Below are positions 8,442 to 16,676 of a stretch of 64,000 nucleotides of DNA, one piece after another. Every line of letters starts with the position of its first letter. Position 1 is the stretch's first letter. Below the pieces are notes generated by a model that was not told where the DNA came from, ran no database searches, and saw only the letters and a program-made list of their open reading frames with translations. Source of the DNA: Blastococcus sp. URHD0036 (GTDB lineage: Bacteria; Actinomycetota; Actinomycetes; Mycobacteriales; Geodermatophilaceae); NCBI RefSeq assembly GCF_000701365.1, contig NZ_JNIK01000002.1, positions 1 to 64,000 of the forward strand. The letters run 5' to 3'. A program made the translations under genes and the position numbers.

Positions 8442-9689
8442 TCACGCCCGCCCGCGCTTGACCTGGTTGAAGGGGATGTCGCGGTCGTTGCTCTGCTCGC
8501 GGGGCATGCCGAGCAGCCGCTCGCTGATCTGGTTGCGCCCCATCTCGGTGCTGCCACCGCCGAGGCTGGCACCCTGGCGGCTCAGGTAGGAGACGCCCAC
8601 CCGGCCGGTGATGCCCTCCTCCGTGCCGACGCCCGCGGCGATCTGCGCGCCGGCGATCTCCATGGACAGGTCGGTCGAGCGCTGCGCGGTCTCGGCGTGG
8701 AACAGGCGCAGCAGCGCGGCGCCGGGCGCGGGCAGCGCGCCGGTTCCGATGGCGCGGCTGACGCGGCCCACCATCTGGTTCTGGACCGTCTCGTTGGCCA
8801 GCCACTCGCCGACCCGCTCCCGGACCCCGATCTCGCCGGCCCGGCCGGTGGCCTTGGCCACGGTGAACGGCGACTGGCCGCCGAGGGCGCGGGGACGGCC
8901 GGCCTGACCGCTGACGAAGGGCGAGCCGCCGCCGACGGCGTTGCGCTCGTGGAACAGCTGACGGGACGCGACGGCCCAGCCGTTGTTCACCTCGCCGACG
9001 ACGTTGGCCACGGGCAGCGCGAGGTCGGTGAAGAACTCCTCGCAGAACTCGCGGGAGCCGTTGACCATCTTGACCCGGTTCATCTGCAGGCCCGGGGCCT
9101 TCGTGGGGATGAGGAACATCGTGAGCCCGCGGTGCTTGGGCACGTCCCAGTTCGTGCGGGCCAGGCCCAGACCCCAGTCCGCGGCGTAGGCCGACGTGCT
9201 CCACGTCTTCTGCCCGTTGAGGATCCAGGTGTCGCCGTCGAGCTCACCGCGGGTGAGCAGGCCCGCCAGGTCGGAACCGCCGCTGGGCTCGGACAGGAAC
9301 TGGCAGAAGACCTCGTCGCCGCGGATGGCCGCCGAGATGCGCTCGCGCTTCTGCTCCTCGCTGCCCATGTCGAGCAGCGTCGCGCAGACGATGCTGAACG
9401 TCGGGATGTTGAGCTGCACCGGCATCTCGTAGCCGGCGGTCTCCTCGGTGAACGCCCGCTGGTGGGCGGGGCTCAGGCCCAGGCCGCCGTACTCCTGCGG
9501 GAAGCAGATCCCGGCGAAGCCGCCGGCGTACAGCGTCTTCTGCAGCTCGCGGGCGCGCACCCACTCCTCGTCGTCGTCACCCAGGGCGGGCAGCGCCGCG
9601 TTCTCGTCCAGGCGCGGCATCGTGTCGGCCAGCCAGGCGCGGGCCCGGGAGCGGAACGACTCGACGCTCTCCATCTCGGCAGTCGTCAT
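8442..9689 (-). CDS. Acyl-CoA dehydrogenase
   Basis: FAD enzyme introducing a 2,3 double bond into an acyl-CoA. 415 aa. GICFPQEYGGLGLSP marks the N-terminal domain, CQFLSEPSGGSDLAG and NGQKTWSTSA the middle beta domain, and QGASLGGGSTEMGRNQISERLL the C-terminal end. The ATG at 9689 is preceded directly by an alternative GTG at 9692. Together with the shorter acyl-CoA dehydrogenase at 9718-10848 it resembles the heterotetrameric pairs known from actinobacterial sterol side-chain degradation; this pairing is inference. Confidence 0.92.
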   Translation of the reverse strand: MTTAEMESVESFRSRARAWLADTMPRLDENAALPALGDDDEEWVRARELQKTLYAGGFAGICFPQEYGGLGLSPAHQRAFTEETAGYEMPVQLNIPTFSIVCATLLDMGSEEQKRERISAAIRGDEVFCQFLSEPSGGSDLAGLLTRGELDGDTWILNGQKTWSTSAYAADWGLGLARTNWDVPKHRGLTMFLIPTKAPGLQMNRVKMVNGSREFCEEFFTDLALPVANVVGEVNNGWAVASRQLFHERNAVGGGSPFVSGQAGRPRALGGQSPFTVAKATGRAGEIGVRERVGEWLANETVQNQMVGRVSRAIGTGALPAPGAALLRLFHAETAQRSTDLSMEIAGAQIAAGVGTEEGITGRVGVSYLSRQGASLGGGSTEMGRNQISERLLGMPREQSNDRDIPFNQVKRGRA

Positions 9690-9717
9690 CACAGATCAGC
9701 CCTTCGCAGCAGCGGGG

Positions 9718-10848
9718 TCAGAGGGAGGAGAGGTCGGCGAGCCGGCGGCGGTGGTCCTCGGGCGTGCCGTAGAGCGCCCGGTCCGACGTCGCACGGCGCA
9801 GGTAGAGGTGCAGGTCGTGCTCCCAGGTGACGCCGAGGCCGCCGTGCAGCTGGACGCAGTCCTGCAGGATCCACTGGGCGCGCTCGGCGACGAAGGACTT
9901 CGCGACGCTGACCAGCTGGGCGGCGTCCGGCGAGCCGGCCTGGACGGCCTCGGCCGCGGCCTGGGTGGTGGCGTGGCAGGCCTCCAGCCAGGTGCGCATG
10001 TCCGCGTAGCGGTGCTTGAGCGCCTGGTAGGACGCCAGGGGCCGGCCGAAGGAGTACCGGTCGAAGCCCCACTGCAGGGTGACGGCGAACATCCGGTCCA
10101 GCCCGCCGCACAGCTCGGCGCACTGGATGAGCAGGGCGACCTGCAGCTGCCGCTCGAGCACCTCGGGCGTGGTGGCCGGCGTGCCGACGACGGCGTCGGC
10201 GCCGACGACGACGGCGTCGAACCGCACCTCGGCGAGGGGCCGGGACAGGTCCAGCGCCCACTGCGGGGACACGGTGACCCCCGGGGTGGCGGTGGGGACG
10301 AGGAACTGCGCCACGCCCTCGGGGGTGGTGGCCGTGACCAGCAGCAGGTCGGCCTCGGTGCCCGCCTCGACCCGGTCCTTCGTCCCGTCCAGGCGCCAGC
10401 CGTCGGGGGTGGCCGTCGCCGTCACGTGCGCGGCGTCGGGGGCCCACTGGCCGCCGGGCTCGTAGACCGCCCACGTGGCGATCTGCTCGCCGGAGACGAG
10501 GGCCTCGATGTCGGCGGAGTGGTCGGGGCCGGTGCCGTGGGCGGCGACCAGCCCGGCGAGCACGACGTTGACCGGCAGGAACGGCCCGGCGGCGACCACC
10601 GAGCCGAGCTCCTCGGCCAGCAGCGTCAGGTCACGGATGCCCTCGCCGGAGACGCTGCCGCCGCCGAGCTCCTCGGGGACGATCGTGGCCGCCCAGCCCA
10701 GCTCGGCACCCCGCTGCCAGGCGTCCCGGTCCCACGGCACCTCCCCCGCCTCGAGCCGGCGGAGCCGGTCCAGCGAGTGGTCCTTCTCCAGCAACGACCG
10801 GGCCGAGGCCTGGAAGAGCTTCTGGTCCGCCGTGAGCTCGAGCTCCAC
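9718..10848 (-). CDS. Acyl-CoA dehydrogenase, partner type
   Basis: 376 aa acyl-CoA dehydrogenase fold: VPEELGGGSVSG near residue 75, DRYSFGRPLASYQALKHRYADM near residue 250 and LHGGLGVTWEHDLHLYLRR at the C-terminus. The middle domain lacks the strong SEPxxGSD motif seen in its neighbour, as in the second subunit of heteromeric acyl-CoA dehydrogenases. The GTG at 10848 is fixed by AGGAG 5 bp upstream. It is first gene of the 10848-6881 operon and divergent from korA across a 265-bp control region. Confidence 0.9.
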   Translation of the reverse strand: MELELTADQKLFQASARSLLEKDHSLDRLRRLEAGEVPWDRDAWQRGAELGWAATIVPEELGGGSVSGEGIRDLTLLAEELGSVVAAGPFLPVNVVLAGLVAAHGTGPDHSADIEALVSGEQIATWAVYEPGGQWAPDAAHVTATATPDGWRLDGTKDRVEAGTEADLLLVTATTPEGVAQFLVPTATPGVTVSPQWALDLSRPLAEVRFDAVVVGADAVVGTPATTPEVLERQLQVALLIQCAELCGGLDRMFAVTLQWGFDRYSFGRPLASYQALKHRYADMRTWLEACHATTQAAAEAVQAGSPDAAQLVSVAKSFVAERAQWILQDCVQLHGGLGVTWEHDLHLYLRRATSDRALYGTPEDHRRRLADLSSL

Positions 10849-11006
10849 CGGTTCTCCTGTTCCACGTCGTGGGCCTGTCGTCCGGGGAGCCGCCGTCGCG
10901 GGGTCGAGGTGGACCCCTGCACAGGAGGCCGGAACACCTCCGGCCGGCGGCTCGGCCACGGCTGCGCGCGCCCGGGCAGACCCTCGGCGAGGAGACCACG
11001 GGGTGA

Positions 11007-11072
11007 AGAAGCTTGTCAATCCATCGAAGCTTGTGCGTTACTCGTGCCCGCCGCCCGGTGACACGTGTCACC
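11007..11072. promoter_or_regulatory. Control region with direct repeat and GGTGACACGTGTCACC palindrome
   Basis: Between the divergent acyl-CoA dehydrogenase operon and korA. GAAGCTTGT is repeated directly, 18 bp apart (from about 11009), around the shared 11-mer ATCCATCGAAG (11019-11029). A perfect 16-bp palindrome, GGTGACACGTGTCACC, follows at 11057-11072. The palindrome has the central CG typical of LacI-family operators and is repeated with its flanks at 16589-16602 next to a LacI gene. Confidence 0.6.
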
Positions 11073-11113
11073 GGCTGCCGCCGCTGCCCCCGGAACGAGG
11101 ACGAACTCCCCTC

Positions 11114-13021
11114 ATGACGTCCACCGACACCCGACCCCCGACCGGCGACGCCCCCGGGCGCCCGTCGCAGCCGACGGTCGTCCGCCGCGACCGCGTCGTC
11201 ATCCGGTTCGCCGGCGACTCCGGCGACGGCATGCAGCTCACCGGCGACCGGTTCACCTCGGAGACCGCCAGCTTCGGCAACGACCTGTCGACGCTGCCGA
11301 ACTACCCGGCGGAGATCCGCGCTCCCGCCGGCACGCTGCCGGGGGTCTCCTCGTTCCAGGTCCACTTCGCCGACTTCGACATCCTCACCCCCGGCGACCG
11401 GCCCGACGTGCTCGTCGCGATGAACCCCGCGGCCCTCCGCGCGAACATCGGCGACCTGCCCAAGGGCGGGATCGTCATCGTCAACACCGACGAGTTCACC
11501 CCGCGGAACCTGACCAAGGTCGGCTACGCCGGCAACCCGCTCGAGGACGACTCGCTCGCCGACTTCCAGGTGCACCGCGTGGCCATGGCCACCCTCACCC
11601 GGGGCGCGCTGGAGTCGACCGGGCTGTCCAAGAAGGACGCCGAGCGCGCGAAGAACATGTTCGCCCTCGGCCTGCTGTCGTGGATGTACTCCCGCCCGCA
11701 GGGGAGCACCGAGCGCTTCCTCCGCGAGAAGTTCGCCAAGCGCCCCGACCTGGCCGAGGCCAACGTGCTCGCCTTCCGCGCCGGGCACGCCTACGGGGAG
11801 ACCACCGAGGCGTTCGCGGTCGTGTACGAGGTCGCCAAGGCGAAGCTGCCCGCCGGCACCTACCGCCAGATCACCGGGAACACGGCCCTGGCCTACGGCA
11901 TCGTGGCGGCCACCCACGTCACCGGCCTCGAGGTGCTGCTCGGGTCCTACCCGATCACCCCGGCGACCGACATCCTCCACGAGCTCTCCCGGCACAAGGC
12001 CTTCGGCGTCACGACCGTGCAGGCCGAGGACGAGATCGCCGGCGTCGGCGCCGCCCTCGGTGCCTCGTTCGGCGGGCGGCTCGGGGTGACGACCACCTCC
12101 GGCCCCGGCGTCGCCCTCAAGGCCGAGACCATCGGCCTGGCCGTGGCGCTGGAGCTGCCCCTGCTCGTCATCGACGTCCAGCGCGGCGGCCCCTCGACCG
12201 GGCTGCCGACGAAGACCGAGCAGGCCGACCTCCTGCAGGCGCTGCACGGTCGCAACGGCGAGTCCCCCGTCCCGGTCATCGCCCCGCAGACGCCGGGCGA
12301 CTGCTTCGACGCCGTCCTGGACGCCGTCCGCATGGCGGTGACCCACCGGACGCCGGTGATCCTGCTGTCCGACGGTGCGCTCGCCAACGGGTCCGAGCCG
12401 TGGCAGGTGCCCGACGTCGCCGCGCTGCCCACCGTCGACCCGGCCTTCGCGACCGAGCCGAACGCGCCCGACGGCTCCGGCGCGTTCTGGCCCTATCTCC
12501 GTGACCCCGGGACGCTCGCCCGCCCGTGGGCGGTCCCCGGCACGCCCGGGCTCGAGCACCGCATCGGCGGTCTGGAGAAGGCCGACGGCTCCGGGTCGAT
12601 CTCCTACGACCCGGCCAACCACGAGCGGATGGTCCACCTGCGGGCGGCGAAGGTCGCCGGCATCCCGGTGCCCGACCTCGAGGTCGACGACCCGGGCGGG
12701 GCCGCGGAGCTGCTGGTGCTCGGCTGGGGCTCGACCTACGGCCCGATCGGTGCCGCCGCCCGCCGGGTGCGGGCGATGGGCCGCGACGTGGCGACGGCGC
12801 ACCTGCGCCACCTCAACCCCTTCCCGGCGAACCTCGGCGAGGTGCTGGGCCGCTACCGCGCCGTCCTCGTGCCCGAGATGAACCTCGGGCAGCTGGCCTC
12901 GCTGCTGCGCTCCCGCTACCTCGTCGACGCCCAGAGCTACACGAAGATGACCGGCCAGCCCTTCAAGGCCGAGGAACTGCAGGACGTCTTCCTGACCCAC
13001 ATCCCCGGAGCCCACTCGTGA
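11114..13021 (+). CDS. korA: 2-oxoacid:ferredoxin oxidoreductase, alpha subunit
   Basis: Large subunit of the enzyme that oxidatively decarboxylates 2-oxoglutarate (or another 2-oxoacid) to the acyl-CoA and reduces ferredoxin. 635 aa. The N-terminal gamma-type domain (VIRFAGDSGDGMQLTGDRF, to about residue 190) is fused to the pyrimidine-binding domain (GSYPITPATDILHELS, VQAEDEIAGVGAALGAS, from about residue 255), as in KorA of mycobacteria. The ATG at 11114 gives MTSTDTRPP. It overlaps korB by 4 bp (GTGA). Its position beside beta-oxidation genes agrees with the use of KorAB during growth on fatty acids or similar substrates. Exact 2-oxoacid is inferred from family resemblance. Confidence 0.93.
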   Translation: MTSTDTRPPTGDAPGRPSQPTVVRRDRVVIRFAGDSGDGMQLTGDRFTSETASFGNDLSTLPNYPAEIRAPAGTLPGVSSFQVHFADFDILTPGDRPDVLVAMNPAALRANIGDLPKGGIVIVNTDEFTPRNLTKVGYAGNPLEDDSLADFQVHRVAMATLTRGALESTGLSKKDAERAKNMFALGLLSWMYSRPQGSTERFLREKFAKRPDLAEANVLAFRAGHAYGETTEAFAVVYEVAKAKLPAGTYRQITGNTALAYGIVAATHVTGLEVLLGSYPITPATDILHELSRHKAFGVTTVQAEDEIAGVGAALGASFGGRLGVTTTSGPGVALKAETIGLAVALELPLLVIDVQRGGPSTGLPTKTEQADLLQALHGRNGESPVPVIAPQTPGDCFDAVLDAVRMAVTHRTPVILLSDGALANGSEPWQVPDVAALPTVDPAFATEPNAPDGSGAFWPYLRDPGTLARPWAVPGTPGLEHRIGGLEKADGSGSISYDPANHERMVHLRAAKVAGIPVPDLEVDDPGGAAELLVLGWGSTYGPIGAAARRVRAMGRDVATAHLRHLNPFPANLGEVLGRYRAVLVPEMNLGQLASLLRSRYLVDAQSYTKMTGQPFKAEELQDVFLTHIPGAHS

Positions 13022-14100
13022 GCATCGACCTCGGCATGCCGCAGCTCGGCGGCCTGGACCTCGTCCCGCAGGCGGAGGCGCCACAGACGGCGAAGGACTT
13101 CACCTCCGACCAGGAGGTGCGCTGGTGCCCCGGCTGCGGTGACTACGCGGTGCTCGCCGCCGTCCGCTCCTTCATGCCGACGCTGGGCATCAAGCGGGAG
13201 AACACCGTCTTCGTCTCGGGCATCGGGTGCTCCTCCCGCTTCCCGTACTACATGGACACCTACGGGATGCACTCCATCCACGGCCGGGCGCCGGCGATCG
13301 CGACCGGCCTGGCCGTGGCCCGCCCGGACCTCTCGGTGTGGGTGGTGACCGGCGACGGCGACTCCCTGTCGATCGGTGGCAACCACCTGATCCACGCCCT
13401 GCGCCGCAACGTCAACCTGAAGATCCTGCTGTTCAACAACCGGATCTACGGCCTCACGAAGGGCCAGTACTCCCCCACCAGCGAGACCGGCAAGGTGACC
13501 AAGTCCTCCCCGATGGGCTCGGTCGACCACCCGTTCAACCCGGTCTCGCTGGCCCTGGGCGCCGAGGCGACCTTCGTCGGCCGGGCGATCGACTCCGACC
13601 GCAAGGGCCTGACCGCGGTCCTGCAGGCGGCCGCCGCCCACCGCGGCACCGCCCTGGTCGAGATCTTCCAGGACTGCCCGATCTTCAACGACGGGTCCTT
13701 CGACGTGCTGCGCTCGCCGGAGACCGCGCCGCAGCGGCTCATCAAGCTCACCGACGGGGAGCCGATCCGCTTCGGCCCGGTGGGAGACGACGGTCTCGGC
13801 ACGTTCGCCGTCGTCCGGGAGGGCTTCGGCCTGCGGGTCGCGGAGGCGGCGGACGTCGACCCGGCCGACGTCGTCGTCCACGACGCGGGCGACGTGCACC
13901 TGGCCTTCGCGCTGTCCCGGCTGTCGGACCAGGACCTCACGCACACGGTGACCGGCGTCTTCCGGGACGTGCAGCGCACGACCTACGACGACGCGGTGCG
14001 CGCGCAGGTCGGCGCGGCCCGGGCGACGGCGGAGCGGGCGGGCGGCCCCGACCTGCAGTCCGTGCTGCGCGGTGCGGACACCTGGACCGTGGAGGACTGA
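13018..14100 (+). CDS. korB: 2-oxoacid:ferredoxin oxidoreductase, beta subunit
   Basis: Thiamine-diphosphate subunit, 360 aa. VRWCPGCGDYAVLAA supplies Fe-S and TPP-site cysteines, GIGCSSRFPYYMDTYGMHSIHGR the substrate loop, and GDGDSLSIGGNHLIHALRRN with NNRIYGLTKGQYSPT the Mg-TPP motif. The GTG start overlaps the korA stop, so the two subunits are translationally coupled. No ferredoxin gene adjoins; the nearest in this window is the small 3Fe-4S ferredoxin at 55420. Confidence 0.94.
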   Translation: MSIDLGMPQLGGLDLVPQAEAPQTAKDFTSDQEVRWCPGCGDYAVLAAVRSFMPTLGIKRENTVFVSGIGCSSRFPYYMDTYGMHSIHGRAPAIATGLAVARPDLSVWVVTGDGDSLSIGGNHLIHALRRNVNLKILLFNNRIYGLTKGQYSPTSETGKVTKSSPMGSVDHPFNPVSLALGAEATFVGRAIDSDRKGLTAVLQAAAAHRGTALVEIFQDCPIFNDGSFDVLRSPETAPQRLIKLTDGEPIRFGPVGDDGLGTFAVVREGFGLRVAEAADVDPADVVVHDAGDVHLAFALSRLSDQDLTHTVTGVFRDVQRTTYDDAVRAQVGAARATAERAGGPDLQSVLRGADTWTVED

Positions 14101-14248
14101 GCGCAGCCCCGAACGGGGGTCCAATCTGGAATGAACCCGGTCTGTGGGACGGTTCACCGCACAAGCGGGTGGGCATGACGACGCCGAAGCGTTAGATTGA
14201 CATTCGTTGAACTACTGAGCGTGAGCGAGATCCGGAGGGGCCCGCGTC

Positions 14249-14641
14249 ATGACCCGTGAAGCCGTCGCAGCGACGGAGGTCTTCAAGGCACTCGGAGACC
14301 CCATCCGGTGGAACATCGTGCAGCAGATGGCGCAGCAGGAGGAACTGGCCTGCAGCGTCCTCGAGGACACGCTCCCGGTCTCCAAGCCGACCATCAGCTA
14401 CCACACCAAGATCCTCACCCAGGCCGGGCTGATCGAGGTGCGCAAGCGGGGCCGCAACTACTTCTACTCCCTGCGTCGCGAGGTGCTGCGGTCGCTCATG
14501 GACGAGATGTGGCTGCTCGCCCCCGGGCCGCGCCTGGTCAGCAGCGACGGCGAGGGCACCGGTGACCGCGCCGAGCGGCCGGTCCTCAAGGCCGCGGTCG
14601 GCGACGACACCTCGCGGTCGGCCGCCCTCCTCACCTGGTAG
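14249..14641 (+). CDS. ArsR/SmtB-type winged-helix transcriptional regulator
   Basis: 130 aa DNA-binding protein. VFKALGDPIRWNIVQQM is the typical first helix pair and VSKPTISYHTKILTQAGLIEVRKR the recognition helix and wing. It has only one Cys (ELACSVLED), so the classic metal-binding Cys box is absent and the signal is probably not a metal. The C-terminal 35 residues look disordered. Upstream, TTGACA lies at about 14198 in an AT-richer patch, and AGGGG-like sequence precedes the ATG. It follows korB by 148 bp and could control the neighbouring beta-oxidation genes. Confidence 0.88.
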   Translation: MTREAVAATEVFKALGDPIRWNIVQQMAQQEELACSVLEDTLPVSKPTISYHTKILTQAGLIEVRKRGRNYFYSLRREVLRSLMDEMWLLAPGPRLVSSDGEGTGDRAERPVLKAAVGDDTSRSAALLTW

Positions 14642-14656
14642 CTCCAGACCTCACCC

Positions 14657-14691
14657 GGAAGGGGCCCGTGCCACTGGCACGGGCCCCTTCC
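14657..14691 (+). terminator. Perfect 16-bp hairpin after the ArsR gene
   Basis: 14657-14672 pairs perfectly with 14676-14691 around an ACT loop. It begins 15 bp after the ArsR stop codon and no T run follows, as is common for terminators in GC-rich actinobacteria. Confidence 0.8.
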
Positions 14692-14756
14692 GCGCTCGTG
14701 GGCCGGGTCCGCTGACGTAGGGTCCTGCCCGCTCTCGACAGAGAAGGGGACGACTC

Positions 14757-15554
14757 ATGGCGGCCGATTCCGGCAGCGCGGTGCTGGTGACCGAACCGGC
14801 GAAGGGCGTCCGGTTGGTGACGCTCAACCGGCCCGGCGTGCGCAACGCGATGACCGCGGAGATGACCGTGGCCTGGAACCGCGCCCTCGACGGGATCGCC
14901 GAGGACCGTGACACCCGCGTCGTCGTCGTGACCGGCGAGGGCAGCTCGTTCTGCTCCGGCGCCGACCTCTCCTGGCTCGACCAGGGGTCCGGCGAGGACG
15001 TGACGATCGACCGGCTGCGCGACCGGATGCTGCCCTTCTACCGCAGCTGGCTGCGTCCGCGGCAGCTGCCGTTCCCGGTGCTCGCAGCCGTCAACGGCGC
15101 CACCGTCGGGGCCGGCGTGTGCCTGGCCCTCGCCTGCGACCTGCGCTTCGCCGCCACCGGTGCCCGGTTCAGCACGCCGTTCATCTTCCGGGGCACGCAC
15201 GGCGGGATGGGCGCGACCTGGCTGCTCCCGGAGGCCATCGGGGTCTCCCGGGCCCGCGAGATGCTCTTCACCGGCCGCGAGGTCGCGTCGGCCGAGGCGC
15301 TCGAGTGGGGCCTGGTCACCGAGGTGGCCGACGACGTGCTGCCGCACACCCTGGCGGTCGCCGAGCGCCTCGCCGAGGCCGCACCGATCGCCGCCCGCCT
15401 GACCAAGACCGGGCTGGAGCAGGCGGCCGCGGGGCTGGAGGCGTCCCTGCAGTGGGAGGCGATGGCCCAGCCGGTGACGATGACGACCGACGACCTGCAC
15501 GAGGGGATCGCGGCCTTCCGGCAGAACCGGCAGCCGCGGTTCCTCGGTCGCTGA
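14757..15554 (+). CDS. Enoyl-CoA hydratase/isomerase family protein
   Basis: Crotonase-fold enzyme, 265 aa, expected to hydrate or isomerise an enoyl-CoA. VRLVTLNRPGVRNAMTAEM opens the fold and GSSFCSGADLSWL is the first oxyanion loop. AAVNGATVGAGVCLALACDLRFA is the second oxyanion loop, and FRGTHGGMGATWLLPEAIG covers the usual catalytic Glu region. There the classical Glu is replaced by small residues, so the reaction may not be standard hydration. AAGGGG lies 7 bp before the ATG. It is bounded on both sides by hairpins, so it is probably transcribed alone. Confidence 0.92.
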   Translation: MAADSGSAVLVTEPAKGVRLVTLNRPGVRNAMTAEMTVAWNRALDGIAEDRDTRVVVVTGEGSSFCSGADLSWLDQGSGEDVTIDRLRDRMLPFYRSWLRPRQLPFPVLAAVNGATVGAGVCLALACDLRFAATGARFSTPFIFRGTHGGMGATWLLPEAIGVSRAREMLFTGREVASAEALEWGLVTEVADDVLPHTLAVAERLAEAAPIAARLTKTGLEQAAAGLEASLQWEAMAQPVTMTTDDLHEGIAAFRQNRQPRFLGR

Positions 15555-15570
15555 GCCCGGGGAGCTGACC

Positions 15571-15590
15571 GGCCGGCGGATCCGCCGGCC
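15571..15590. terminator. 20-bp perfect palindrome between convergent genes
   Basis: A 20-bp self-complementary sequence centred on GGATCC fills the 44-bp gap between the enoyl-CoA hydratase and the flavoprotein, which end facing each other. Likely a bidirectional terminator. Confidence 0.65.
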
Positions 15591-15598
15591 CGGACGGC

Positions 15599-16501
15599 TC
15601 AGCCGACCGAGCGCAGGTGGCCGCGGCGGGGCCGGCCCACCGCGGCGGCCCGTCCGGCCCGCCGACCGGCCGCGGCCTGCAGGGCACCGGCCTCGGGGAG
15701 CAGCGGGGCGGGCCCGGTCAGCTCCGCCACGGCGGCGTACAGACCGGGCACCTCACCGGCGTCGCCGACGGAGAGCTGGCCGGTCGCCGGGTCGACCCGG
15801 AGCTCGGCCAGCGCCTCGGCGCAGGTGCCGGCGCCGGTCTCGCGCGCGCACCAGGCCCGCACCTGCAGCTCGGGGGTGGGCACGGAGGCGCTGGTGCCGA
15901 CCAGGCTGAGCCGGCGGCGGACCGCGCCGACGGCGGGCCGCGGGACGACGCCGGCCGCCCAGACCGCCGGTCCGACGAAGTCCCACTCGGCACGGGCGGC
16001 GCCCAGTACCACTGCCGGCGCGGAGACCGTGCCGACCGTCGCGGCGTCGTGCCAGACCGACTCGGCGGTACGGCGCAGCATGCGCGAGAGACGCGCGGAC
16101 GGTCGCGCGGCCCACGTACTCAGCCGGTCCAGCCACCAGTAGCGGGCACCCGGCACGCTGCGCGGGTCCACGGCGGCGAAGCCGACACCGGTCACCCGGC
16201 CGCCCTCGACGACGAGCTCGTGGACCGCCGTGTGCCGGCGGACCTCGACCCCGGCGGCCACGGCGTCGGCGCGCAGCGCGGCCGGCGAGGGCACCGCCGG
16301 GCCACGGCGCGAGCGGAGCCGGCGACCGACCCGGAGCGCCCGCTCCCGGCCGGGCGTGGTGGGCAGGACCGGCCGGACGCGGACGCCGCGGCGGTCCAGG
16401 ACGAGGACGCGGGCACCCGAGCGGGCCGCCTCGAGGGCGGCGGCCGCACCGGCCGTGCCGAACCCGACGACCACGACGTCGTAGTCCTCAGTTGCCCACA
16501 T
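15599..16501 (-). CDS. Short FAD-binding flavoprotein (fumarate reductase / ketosteroid dehydrogenase-like)
   Basis: 300 aa. The first 40 residues, with VVVVGFGTAGAAAALEAA, are a clear FAD-binding Rossmann motif. The C-terminus LRVDPATGQLSVGDAGEVPGLYA is the closing element of fumarate-reductase and 3-ketosteroid-dehydrogenase flavoproteins. Relatives are usually about 500 aa. Here the SGG-type FAD loop and most of the substrate-capping domain are missing, so it may be a reduced variant or a decayed gene, although the frame is intact. GAGGAGG lies 9 bp before the ATG, and a good promoter with a repeated palindrome precedes it. Confidence 0.75.
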   Translation of the reverse strand: MWATEDYDVVVVGFGTAGAAAALEAARSGARVLVLDRRGVRVRPVLPTTPGRERALRVGRRLRSRRGPAVPSPAALRADAVAAGVEVRRHTAVHELVVEGGRVTGVGFAAVDPRSVPGARYWWLDRLSTWAARPSARLSRMLRRTAESVWHDAATVGTVSAPAVVLGAARAEWDFVGPAVWAAGVVPRPAVGAVRRRLSLVGTSASVPTPELQVRAWCARETGAGTCAEALAELRVDPATGQLSVGDAGEVPGLYAAVAELTGPAPLLPEAGALQAAAGRRAGRAAAVGRPRRGHLRSVG

Positions 16502-16574
16502 CGGCCAGCCTCCTCGCCAGCGCGCACCTCGCCGGGAGACCCGGCGCTGTGGGCCGGATCACCCGGCCACGGCG

Positions 16575-16603
16575 ACCGTACGGAGCCCGGTGACACGTGT
16601 CAA
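16575..16603 (-). promoter_or_regulatory. Promoter of the short flavoprotein gene overlapped by a LacI-type operator
   Basis: On the minus strand TTGACA (16603-16598) and TACGGT (16580-16575) are 17 bp apart, a near-consensus promoter. The plus-strand sequence GGTGACACGTGTCA at 16589-16602 covers the -35 box and repeats the palindrome at 11057-11072. A second perfect palindrome, TGGCACTTTGTGCCA, lies at 16612-16626. Binding by the LacI-family protein encoded just upstream (16677-17717) is inferred. Confidence 0.65.
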
Positions 16604-16676
16604 CGGTCACGTGGCACTTTGTGCCAGCGTTACCGGAAACGGCTCGGTAGGGCCGTCGGCCGCCGGACCGCGGAGG

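Noticed and set aside
10631-13084. Minus-strand frame opposite korA
   Set aside because: Composition is shadow-like and korA has full family motifs and good start context.
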